A stretch of 64,000 nt of DNA from Pseudoalteromonas sp. MMG007 (GTDB lineage: Bacteria > Pseudomonadota > Gammaproteobacteria > Enterobacterales > Alteromonadaceae). The DNA lies in assembly GCF_018100985.1 (NCBI RefSeq), contig NZ_JAGJEI010000018.1, positions 1 through 64,000 of the forward strand. The letters are read 5' to 3'. Position numbers and translations under genes: made by a program. The notes under the pieces are model-generated. The model did no database searches. It was given only the letters and a program-made list of their open reading frames with translations, and had not been told where the DNA came from. This document shows, one piece after another, positions 57,404 to 64,000 of the stretch (within the stretch, counting starts at the first letter, position 1; each line of letters starts with the position of its first letter).

Positions 57404-58849
57404 TTATTTTCTTGCTAATAAAGTAAGCTCGCCTAATGTAATAATAGCGTGCTCCATTTGCTCACTCCATTGCACACCATAACTTAATCTAAAACAGCTT
57501 TTATATTTACTCGTCGCAGAAAATATAAGCCCAGGCGTTATGCTTATGCCTACCTCAAGCGCCAGTAAAAAAAGCTTTTGGCTATCGTACTCGCCACCTA
57601 AGTCGAGCCAAATAACGCAGCCGCCTTGAGGGTCACTTATGCGAGTATTTTTTGGCATGGCTTGTTGTAAACAAAAGCGCATACGGTCTTTGTTCGTTCG
57701 CAAGCGCTGCCTTAATACCTTTAAGTTTCTATCGTATTCACCGCTGGCAATAAATTCTGATAACGTCCATTGATTAATTAACGATGTTGAGCAACTTAAA
57801 GCGCGCTTATACCGCCGAGCTTGCTGAGCGTACTTACCCGCAATTAACCAACCAACACGATAGCTAGGCGCTGCCGTTTTAGAAAAAGAGGAGCAACTAA
57901 TTACGAGCCCTTTTTTTGAATAGGTTTGTGCAGGTGTACCTCGTTGTGGGGTAAAGTATAGATCGCCGTAAACGTCATCTTCAATAAGTACCACGTTATG
58001 GTTTTCTATTAGCTCTACCATTTGCTTGCGATTTTTATCGTTCATAAAGCTGCCAACTGGATTGCTAATAGCGGTAGAAAATAAACATGCTTTAATGTCG
58101 TGATCGTTTAATGCTTGCTCTAAGTCGTTAAGCCAAATCCCGTTATCTGGACACAGTGGTATTTCGAGTGCTCTTAAGCCTAAACTTTCTATTAATTCAA
58201 TAATACCGTGATAACACGGGGTCTCTATGGCAACGGCATCACCGGGCTTTGTTACACACTTAAGCGCTATTGCAAGCGCCTCTTGTGCACCATTAGTGAT
58301 CACCAACTCATCTATATTAATACCTATACCAAAACCCAAATAATAATGTATAAGCTGCTTTTTTAACGGTACAAACCCATCCATTGGGCCATAATTAATG
58401 GCGCTGTTACCAGCAATTGTCATCACTCGGCGCATATTTCTCGCAAGTGCTTTATCGGTTGGGGCAGCCGCAACGGGGTTTGCGATACCAAAAGGCACTA
58501 CGTTAACTTGATGAATCGCACTATATACTTGCTCTATTAGCGCTTGTTTATTAACAATAACAGGCTCGCGACTTAGCTTTACACGCTTAGGAAGACTGCG
58601 TGCTATAGCGACGGCTTTTAAAAAATAGCCCGATTTTTCTCTTGCCTCTATTAAGCCTTGATCTTCAAGCGTTTGATAAGCCTGCTTTACTGTAGGAATA
58701 CTTATGTTTAGGTTAGTAGCCATTTTTCTTAGAGATGGCAGCTTTTCACCGGGCAACAAAACATGCTGTTCGCTCATATCTTTAATAAGTTGAATAACTT
58801 GCTGATATAAAAATTCAGGGGGTTTGTTGTTTACGGTTTTTAAGTTCAT
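57404..58849 (-). CDS. MocR-type GntR/aminotransferase transcriptional regulator
   Basis: 481 residues: a GntR winged helix (about 12-80, LPGEKLPSLRKMATNLNISIPTVKQAYQTLEDQGLIEAREKSGYF region) joined to an aminotransferase class I fold with PLP lysine in SCSSFSKTAAPSYRVGW. MocR proteins use PLP and often a ligand to switch transcription; GabR and PdxR are known members. It is divergent from an EamA transporter, which it probably controls. Confidence 0.88.
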   Translation of the reverse strand: MNLKTVNNKPPEFLYQQVIQLIKDMSEQHVLLPGEKLPSLRKMATNLNISIPTVKQAYQTLEDQGLIEAREKSGYFLKAVAIARSLPKRVKLSREPVIVNKQALIEQVYSAIHQVNVVPFGIANPVAAAPTDKALARNMRRVMTIAGNSAINYGPMDGFVPLKKQLIHYYLGFGIGINIDELVITNGAQEALAIALKCVTKPGDAVAIETPCYHGIIELIESLGLRALEIPLCPDNGIWLNDLEQALNDHDIKACLFSTAISNPVGSFMNDKNRKQMVELIENHNVVLIEDDVYGDLYFTPQRGTPAQTYSKKGLVISCSSFSKTAAPSYRVGWLIAGKYAQQARRYKRALSCSTSLINQWTLSEFIASGEYDRNLKVLRQRLRTNKDRMRFCLQQAMPKNTRISDPQGGCVIWLDLGGEYDSQKLFLLALEVGISITPGLIFSATSKYKSCFRLSYGVQWSEQMEHAIITLGELTLLARK

Positions 58850-58861
58850 CGCACATCAAAT

Positions 58862-58907
58862 CTGTATAGGTTACATTTTTACTTTTCTGTATATGGTAAG
58901 TATACAG
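58862..58907. promoter_or_regulatory. Repeated CTGTATA operator between MocR and EamA genes
   Basis: CTGTATAGGTTA (58862) and CTGTATATGGTA (58887) are imperfect direct repeats 25 bp apart, and the second also forms an inverted repeat with TATACAG at 58901-58907. MocR regulators such as GabR bind direct repeats in such divergent regions. Binding is inferred. Confidence 0.55.
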
Positions 58908-58950
58908 CTAGCTCTTAAAATAACCACTCACCCGGTATTTAGGATCGACA

Positions 58951-59880
58951 ATGAAAAGTGCAGCGCTATACATTACAACTGTTTTAATTTGGGGCTCTAC
59001 TTGGCTAGCTATTGAGTTTCAGCTAGGTGATATTGCTGTAGAGCTGTCGCTATTATATCGCTTTGCTATCGCAGCCGCGCTAATGTGGTTATATGTAGCG
59101 TACAAAAAACCCGACGTGCGTTTTTCGTTGGTAGACCATGGTTTTTTTGTGCTGTTGGCACTATGTAACTTTAGCCTAAATTATTTAATGCTTTATTGGG
59201 CGCAAAACTATTTAACGTCAGCCATGACCTCAATTGCGTTTTCTATGCTGCTGGTTATGAATATAGTAAATACACGATTATTTTTTAGAAAACCTATATC
59301 TAAGCGGATCTATACAGGCGCAATACTTGCTGTACTGGGCATAACGTGCCTATTTTGGCCACAACTACAGCAGTTCGACTTGAGTAATGGTGCGTTGGTC
59401 GGGTTACTACTTGCTCTTAGTGGCACCTTTGTGGCTTCATTAGGAAACATGGTAAGCGTAAGAAACTCACGCAAGCAAATTGGTGTACTCCAAGGCAATG
59501 CCTGGGGCATGCTATACAGCGCAATTGGTTTAGTTTTATATGTACTAATGAGCGATGTGCAATTTAGTTTAAACGCACCAAGTAGTTACTGGCTTTCATT
59601 ACTTTATTTATCAATATTTGGCACTGTAATAGCGTTTAGCTGCTACTTTGCGCTACTTAAAAATATCGGCCCTGAGAAAGCCAGCTACGTTATTGTACTG
59701 TTCCCGCTTGTTGCGGTAACACTCAGTAGCTTTTTTGAAGGCTTTGAGTGGCATGCAAATACCTTTGCAGGATTTAGCTTAGTACTTTTAGGTAATGCCA
59801 TCGTGCTTACCCCTACAAAACAAATTAATGCCTTTTTAGCAAATAGAGTAATTGCTAAAAATGGCTCCGTCCCCAGTTAG
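58951..59880 (+). CDS. EamA/DMT superfamily transporter
   Basis: 309 residues with about ten membrane helices and two EamA repeats (IWGSTWLAIEFQLGD near the N-terminus, GTVIAFSCYFALLKNIGPEKASYVIVLFPLVAV in the second half). Family members export amino acids or metabolites; the substrate is not clear. It is divergent from a MocR regulator. Confidence 0.88.
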   Translation: MKSAALYITTVLIWGSTWLAIEFQLGDIAVELSLLYRFAIAAALMWLYVAYKKPDVRFSLVDHGFFVLLALCNFSLNYLMLYWAQNYLTSAMTSIAFSMLLVMNIVNTRLFFRKPISKRIYTGAILAVLGITCLFWPQLQQFDLSNGALVGLLLALSGTFVASLGNMVSVRNSRKQIGVLQGNAWGMLYSAIGLVLYVLMSDVQFSLNAPSSYWLSLLYLSIFGTVIAFSCYFALLKNIGPEKASYVIVLFPLVAVTLSSFFEGFEWHANTFAGFSLVLLGNAIVLTPTKQINAFLANRVIAKNGSVPS

Positions 59881-59902
59881 AAGCGTTTAACGCAACTAAC
59901 AC

Positions 59903-59934
59903 AAAAGCGCCTACCCTAATGTAGGCGCTTTTTT
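59903..59934. terminator. Bidirectional terminator between EamA and lipid kinase genes
   Basis: The stem AAAAGCGCCTAC/GTAGGCGCTTTT with loop CCTAAT sits between the convergent genes and overlaps the last codons of the minus-strand gene. Confidence 0.87.
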
Positions 59935-60785
59935 ATTGGGCAATGAAAAAGTAAAGCACCAGTATGAACGATAATCTTTGCTGGTGTTTCTCCAACCAGC
60001 TCTCCATCCGCTTCTATTAGTAACCCTTGAGTCATTATTTCGGCGCTAGGTATGCGGCTATAGGTAAGGTTTTGAATATGTTGGTGACGCTTAAACAATA
60101 ATTTTATAAAGCTCAGCACATTATAAAACACTCCGCCAGAGCGCATTTGATAACACTCAAGCTGCCCATCACTTAAATCTGCATTGGGAGCAATCTTTAA
60201 ACCACCGCCAAAGTATTTATGATTTGCAAACACCGTAATTAAATTAGGGTATTGCATAGTTTGGATATTAAATATCCCTTTTAATTGCTGAGCACTGTAA
60301 TACATTAGCTCTCTTGCGCTTATCCAGCTGTAATCAAACGCTGAAAAGCATCCTTTCGCATTAATAGCCTTTACTACATGAGCATCAAAACCTACCCCGG
60401 CAATATTAATAAAGTAACGAGTATTTATTTTTCCTATATCAATTGCGATGGGCGGATTGAATAGTGCTTGTTTCCATTGTTCTTTATTACAGTCAAACCC
60501 TCTTGAGAAATCATTACCGGTACCACAAGGTAGCAGCGCTAAAGAACAATGACTTCCCATTAATGCGTTAACGGCCAAATGCAAAGTACCATCCCCCCCT
60601 AATACAACGACTTTGTTGACCTTACTTAATTGCGCTTTTATTTGTTCACAGTCGTGTTCAAAGTTTCCCGTAGTAAAAAAAATACAATAAGTTAGCTGGC
60701 GTGTTTCACAGGTGCCTAAAAGCCAATTTAAAGACTTTTTACTGTGTTTTTTAGTGCTTGGTTTAACAATTATCAGTAATGACAA
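59916..60785 (-). CDS. Diacylglycerol/sphingosine kinase family (YegS/LCB5-like) lipid kinase
   Basis: 289 residues with the nucleotide-binding motif VVVLGGDGTLHLAVNALMG, PCGTGNDFSRG and FINIAGVGFDAHV, all classical DAGK-catalytic features. The start is TTG at 60785 (MSLLIIVKPSTKK), with GGA upstream. The physiological lipid is unknown. Confidence 0.87.
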   Translation of the reverse strand: MSLLIIVKPSTKKHSKKSLNWLLGTCETRQLTYCIFFTTGNFEHDCEQIKAQLSKVNKVVVLGGDGTLHLAVNALMGSHCSLALLPCGTGNDFSRGFDCNKEQWKQALFNPPIAIDIGKINTRYFINIAGVGFDAHVVKAINAKGCFSAFDYSWISARELMYYSAQQLKGIFNIQTMQYPNLITVFANHKYFGGGLKIAPNADLSDGQLECYQMRSGGVFYNVLSFIKLLFKRHQHIQNLTYSRIPSAEIMTQGLLIEADGELVGETPAKIIVHTGALLFHCPIKKRLH

Positions 60786-61111
60786 ATTTTTATATCCAAC
60801 TATAAAGTAGATAACGAGATAATTAAGACTTTAATTAAATTTTTTAATCTGAATAAATAATCAAAAAATAACGGGTTAAATGCATAACAAAAGGTAAAAA
60901 CCGGAACAACTCCAGTACATAAGGCCAAAACAACCATTTAAATTTACATAACTATGCAATAAAACCAAAAACACTTACTGAATCGAATCTTAACAAATAA
61001 AAATCGCATTAGTTTAACTAATGCTGCAGACTCAATTTTTATTGCTTTATTTTTAATCAAACAACGTGCAAAATGCACGCGATTTCAACAGATACAACCC
61101 GGAGCAAAGTA
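60786..61111. promoter_or_regulatory. Intergenic region with palindrome before the 46-aa ORF
   Basis: About 326 bp, AT-rich. It holds the perfect palindrome CGTGCA-AAA-TGCACG (61065-61079), about 33 bp before the small ORF, a likely operator, and GGAG at 61101 as its ribosome-binding site. Nothing else recognised. Confidence 0.4.
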
Positions 61112-61252
61112 ATGAACCCAATCAACACCCTAAACCAAACAGCTGATACTCACGTTGCAGTAAAACCAACTAACCGCAAAGCAAAAATGTTAGCCAAGCT
61201 TAACCGTATTGGTAAAAGACTAGCACTTAGCGGCGCAGCTCAATATAAATAA
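61112..61252 (+). CDS. Small basic protein (46 residues)
   Basis: An ORF too short for usual cut-offs: starts MNPINTLNQTADTHVAV, then a lysine/arginine-rich middle (KPTNRKAKMLAKLNRIGKRL) and ends ALSGAAQYK. It has GGAG 8 nt before ATG, an upstream palindrome and a terminator right after the stop, so it looks like a real transcription unit. It has no signal peptide and no recognised family; it could bind nucleic acid or membranes. Confidence 0.6.
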   Translation: MNPINTLNQTADTHVAVKPTNRKAKMLAKLNRIGKRLALSGAAQYK

Positions 61253-61276
61253 TCACCCAACCATGATTATTTTTTC
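61248..61276 (+). terminator. Terminator of the 46-aa ORF
   Basis: The stem AATAATCA/TGATTATT with an 8-nt loop is followed by TTTTTC and overlaps the stop codon. Confidence 0.65.
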
Positions 61277-61432
61277 GGTGCAGCAAACACCCAATCACTA
61301 AATTAAGTCACTTATTTAGCTCCTCTTGTTTGCTGCAACCTCTTTATTTTATTAAAAATTGCCTTAATTCCCTCTTATTTACAAAAAAAACCTCATTTAC
61401 GTATATTTTTTAGGCAAACAGTCATTTTGCTA

Positions 61433-61468
61433 TTTACACAGCGGTATCACCTAAGTATTATTCTGCGT
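61433..61468 (+). promoter_or_regulatory. Promoter of the tRNA-Ser genes
   Basis: -35 TTTACA (61433-61438), a 17-bp spacer and -10 TATTAT (61456-61461) place the start near 61468, just before the first tRNA. Confidence 0.68.
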
Positions 61469-61471
61469 CAC

Positions 61472-61562
61472 GGAGAGATGGCAGAGTGGTCGAATGCACC
61501 GGTCTTGAAAACCGGCATAGGTTTGTAGCCTATCTAGGGTTCAAATCCCTATCTCTCCACCA
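61472..61562 (+). tRNA. tRNA-Ser (TGA anticodon)
   Basis: A class II tRNA with long variable arm. Acceptor GGAGAGA pairs with TCTCTCC, anticodon TGA is in CTTGAAA, T-loop GTTCAAA, CCA encoded. Confidence 0.94.
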
Positions 61563-61615
61563 TATTTTAATTGGTGGCATTATTTTACTTCCATCAATAC
61601 AAACGGTTATGCGTT

Positions 61616-61708
61616 GGAGAGGTGTCCGAGTGGCCGAAGGAGCTCCCCTGCTAAGGGAGTATAGAGTTTGTAGCTCTATCGAGGGTTCGAATCCCTCCCT
61701 CTCCACCA
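61616..61708 (+). tRNA. tRNA-Ser (GCT anticodon)
   Basis: A class II tRNA with acceptor GGAGAGG/CCTCTCC, anticodon GCT in CTGCTAA, T-loop GTTCGAA and encoded CCA. The last 18 bases and the following terminator are duplicated at 61877-61944. Confidence 0.94.
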
Positions 61709-61723
61709 TATACTGTATATAAG

Positions 61724-61744
61724 CCACTTAATTGTGGTTTTTTT
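61724..61744 (+). terminator. Terminator of the tRNA-Ser genes, copy 1
   Basis: The stem CCAC-TTAATT-GTGG is followed by seven Ts. Confidence 0.7.
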
Positions 61745-61909
61745 GTGCCTAAAATTTAACACCAATACTAAATTGGGAGGGTGAGAATCCTCGACAGGGT
61801 TCGACAAAATGTCTGGAACATTTTAGACCACTGCAAGCGTCGCGCAGTGATTGATTACATGGATGTAAGCAAGTCTATCCCTCCCTCTCCACCATATACT
61901 GTATACAAG

Positions 61910-61930
61910 CCACTTAACTGTGGTTTTTTT
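61910..61930 (+). terminator. Terminator, duplicated copy 2
   Basis: The stem CCAC-TTAACT-GTGG with a T-run, identical in position to copy 1 within the 68-bp repeat. Confidence 0.68.
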
Positions 61931-62124
61931 GTGCCTAAAATTTAGTGATACCACATAAATAAATTAGCAAGCGCTAGCTTAATTATAAATTTATGATGCT
62001 ATAAGATTGCCGCCTTTAAAACACCCTCTATAGATATTTCTATACTTTATAAAAATTAAACAAATTGTGCCAAACAACAACTTAGTGCATTATTAATATA
62101 ACTTTAGCCAATTTAGGTTTAGCT

Positions 62125-62610
62125 ATGATCAGGCTCATATTGCTACTTGCGTATGCAGTACCATTTGTTTCCTTTGCAAAAAATACAACGGTTTATAAAT
62201 GTGTGATTAAAGGCGTTCCTACTTTTAGTCAAACACCCTGCGCAAAAGACGCACAAGTTGTTACTCTCAAAGAAATAAATGTGATTGAGGCTTATAAAAG
62301 CTCAACACCAGGAAAGGATATTACCGATTCATCCGTCGATAATTTTTTAAAAGTTCAAGAAATAGATCGTGAAATAAAAAAGCTACAGTTAGAAATAAAA
62401 CAAAGCCAAAAAGAATACACAGCAAAAGCCCAGCAAATTAGTTACATAACTCAAGATCAGGCAAACCGTTTAGGAGCATCTTCTATTGCCGATGCCAGAG
62501 CGACTAAAACAGCAGCGTTAAAAGAGGCTTATGACGCCTCAATTAACCAGCTACAGCAGCAAATAAACGCTTTAAAACAACAAAAGCAGCAGCTTACCCC
62601 AACGCTTTAA
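62125..62610 (+). CDS. DUF4124 domain secreted protein
   Basis: 161 residues: signal peptide (MIRLILLLAYAVPFVSFA), a DUF4124-like motif VYKCVIKGVPTFSQTPCAKDAQ with two Cys, and a C-terminal coiled coil (about 75-155) with QQLTPTL at the end. DUF4124 proteins are periplasmic or envelope-associated with no settled function. Its 3' end overlaps the tail of the convergent pseudogene. Confidence 0.78.
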   Translation: MIRLILLLAYAVPFVSFAKNTTVYKCVIKGVPTFSQTPCAKDAQVVTLKEINVIEAYKSSTPGKDITDSSVDNFLKVQEIDREIKKLQLEIKQSQKEYTAKAQQISYITQDQANRLGASSIADARATKTAALKEAYDASINQLQQQINALKQQKQQLTPTL

Positions 62611-63615
62611 GCACTGCATTTTGGTGTTTTGCAAAGTTTAAAATAACCGTCCCACTGCAATGTGGCCTATGTATAGATGACACAACGTACTCTTTTAGCT
62701 GCTGATTAATAAGCGTTAGCATTGCAAAGTTTGTGATCTCTAACTTTGTCAGCCCCAAGCTTTGCAAAATACATAATGCTATTTGCAGCAATAATATAGG
62801 GGACAACTGAGGGCGTTCCTCCCCAAAATTTAAGCGCACTGCTGTTATATTCAAAGTAATGTATATTAAATTCAAAAGGATTTTGATGTGAAAACCAACC
62901 AACATCTTTAGGCTCGCAACTATCTAACTGCGCCGGGTTTACCCATAAGTAAGCAGCGCCAGGGCCTGCACATAAACACTTAACGCTTGAGCCAATCATA
63001 AAGCCGGCATTAAGTGCGGTTAAATCAAGCGGGAACACACCGGCAGATTGAACAACATCAATGATTGATAAGCTACTAGTACGCTTACTCAAGACCACAA
63101 TGTCGTTTACAGAGGCTTGTACTCCTGTATTTGAATAAACATGACTAATAAAAACTAAATCTATATTTGGAGTTAAGTACTGCTCCCACACATTAATATC
63201 AGATAAGTTTTCATACTCTGGGATAAATGTTATTTTTGCGCCTTTGGACAGCGCTTTTTGCATGGCAAAACCTATACTAGGGGGAAATCGCTTTGCGCCA
63301 TAAGCACATTACACTGTTTTTTGTATTTGAGGATGCGACATCAATATCTTAATTAAGGCGCTTGATAAGTTTACTTTCGGGCAAAACTCGCTACTTCGCG
63401 CGTTAAATAAATTCCCTAATGCTTGACTAAATTGCTCAACAGCAGGTAGCCATTGTTGCCATGGCTCTTTATTAGAGTCTGCCACGGTGCAAAGTAATGT
63501 TGAGCTAAGTACTGCTGAGTATTTTTGAACGCTCGCCCCACTGAGTGATTAAGTAAATAGCTACCATCGGCGATACGAAATCATTTAGTAAAAAACAATT
63601 GCCATTATAAAAAAT
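62594..63615 (-). pseudogene. Decayed class V aminotransferase / kynureninase-like gene
   Basis: Minus strand. The longest piece (62706-63263) encodes ITFIPEYENLSDINVW, LVFISHVYSNTGVQ, IIDVVQSAGVFPLDL and GPGAAYLWVN, a class V PLP-enzyme pattern including the PLP-contacting Asp and SSVKCL lysine region. The tail continues in another frame (LEITNFAMLTLINQQLKEYV to VLKALG). Upstream, FRIADGSYLLNHSVGRAFKN and ADSNKEPWQQWLPAVEQFSQ lie in different frames and resemble the kynureninase N-terminus. At least three frame breaks and stop codons show it is inactive. Confidence 0.78.
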
Positions 63616-63685
63616 TCCTCAAATAAGCTACTGTTAGCTATACTGATTATTCAAAATGTAATAATAATAATTGCCAAGGACCTAA
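63616..63685. other. Short spacer before the MASE1 gene
   Basis: It contains the ribosome-binding site AGGA at 63677-63680 for the following gene; no other element seen. Confidence 0.4.
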
Positions 63686-64000
63686 GTGAAAGATTTTAAC
63701 TCAAAATACCACTCTAGTATTTTTTACATCTTGTTTGCCTTGGCGTATATTTTTATTGGAATTACGCTTACTAAGCTCGCCTTTAATTCGCAAATTATTC
63801 CCATTTGGTTGCCTGCCGGCATTGCCTTAGTTGGGTGTTATATTTGGTGGTGGCGATTCATCCCTCCTCTGTTTATTGCCGCAATTACATTTAATTTGAG
63901 TATTTTTGATAACTCAGCACATGAAATGGTACTTGTTGGCAATTCGTTTAATGAGGCTATGTATATTGCCTTTGGGGTGGTTATACAAGCGATGGTGGGG
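63686..64000 (+). CDS. MASE1-domain membrane sensor, N-terminal part (runs off the window)
   Basis: At least 105 residues from GTG 63686 (MKDFNSKYHSSIFYILFALA) with three or more membrane helices. The motif IIPIWLPAGIALVGCYIWWWR is typical of MASE1 sensor domains, which are usually followed by GGDEF/EAL or histidine kinase domains. The output domain lies beyond the right edge. Confidence 0.75.
   Translation, partial: MKDFNSKYHSSIFYILFALAYIFIGITLTKLAFNSQIIPIWLPAGIALVGCYIWWWRFIPPLFIAAITFNLSIFDNSAHEMVLVGNSFNEAMYIAFGVVIQAMVG

Larger units (their letters stand above)
61691..61944 (+). repeat. Direct repeat of the tRNA-Ser tail and terminator around a hairpin-rich cassette
   Basis: A 68-bp segment (61691-61758) that starts in the T-arm of tRNA-Ser(GCT) and runs through its terminator is repeated at 61877-61944 with two mismatches, 186 bp away. 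The 118-bp stretch between the copies forms three consecutive stems: AAAATGT/ACATTTT (61806-61824), CACTGC/GCAGTG (61829-61849) and TTACAT/ATGTAA (61855-61868). GAGGGTGAGAATCCTC near 61777 looks like another T-arm remnant. No ORF. Confidence 0.8.

Noticed and set aside
58887..58907. LexA/SOS box (CTGT...ACAG) before the EamA gene
   Set aside because: The ends are CTGT and ACAG, but the spacing is 21 bp in total rather than the 16 bp of a LexA box, and the repeat structure fits a MocR operator better.
61486..61722. ORF of 78 residues over the two tRNA-Ser genes
   Set aside because: It is a reading frame through tRNA sequence, not a protein gene.

Overview
The window is a chromosomal segment of an AT-rich marine gammaproteobacterium, most likely Pseudoalteromonas or a close Alteromonadales relative. 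The evidence is gene order (murB-birA-coaX ahead of a tRNA-Thr/Tyr/Gly/Thr cluster that normally leads into tufB; ubiE-ubiJ-ubiB-tatABC-tatD-hemB), a large TonB-dependent receptor, opgGH, and the protein sequences. Almost everything is ordinary core genome; there is no prophage, CRISPR array or complete insertion sequence.

Layout. 1-540: minus-strand tRNA operon with a stringent-type promoter. 650-3370: coaX, birA, murB (minus). 3.5-9.6 kb: M1 aminopeptidase, a DUF2057 protein, hinT, a CsgD-like LuxR regulator and a hybrid histidine kinase. 9.6-11.1 kb: manC/algA-type bifunctional enzyme. 11.1-18.6 kb: a nearly complete methionine-salvage locus (mtnU, mtnE, mtnB, mtnC, mtnD, mtnA, mtnK) with two MetJ-type operator arrays and an orphan RelA/SpoT-domain synthetase inserted in it. 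18.6-23.3 kb: GltB-like flavoprotein, DUF885 lipoprotein, degenerate GGDEF protein. 23.4-32.1 kb: ubiquinone, Tat and haem genes plus an intact diguanylate cyclase. 32.2-38.8 kb: surface nuclease (ExeM type) and opgGH. 39-44.4 kb: EF-G2, a Fur-box-controlled RyhB-like small RNA candidate, an RbgA-type GTPase, yaeQ and a hydrolase. 44.7-50.2 kb: dps, a TonB-dependent receptor, a divergent LytTR regulator and a STAS-like protein. 50.2-55.1 kb: oligopeptidase B, a GbpA-like chitin-binding protein behind a c-di-GMP (GEMM-I) riboswitch, cytochrome b561, azlCD. 55.1-60.8 kb: a MITE-like element, glutathione peroxidase, yggN, a MocR regulator with a divergent EamA exporter, and a lipid kinase. 61-64 kb: a 46-residue ORF, two tRNA-Ser genes followed by a tail-duplicated hairpin cassette, a DUF4124 protein, a decayed class V aminotransferase and the start of a MASE1 protein.

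How the genes work together. The methionine-salvage genes recycle methylthioadenosine to methionine; MtnE (transaminase) and MtnU (omega-amidase) share an overlap, and MetJ boxes lie in both divergent promoter regions, so the locus looks like a MetJ regulon. Cyclic-di-GMP signalling recurs: an active diguanylate cyclase, a probably inactive GGDEF protein, a CsgD-like regulator, a partial MASE1 protein and the riboswitch on the chitin-binding gene. Iron and oxidative stress recur as well: the RyhB-like RNA, dps and glutathione peroxidase.

The most unusual items are the RyhB-like RNA, the c-di-GMP riboswitch controlling a GbpA-like protein that lacks its LPMO domain and signal peptide, the orphan RelA/SpoT protein inside the mtn locus, and the duplicated tRNA-Ser tail with three hairpins. 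All calls come from reading the sequence; no database search was run.
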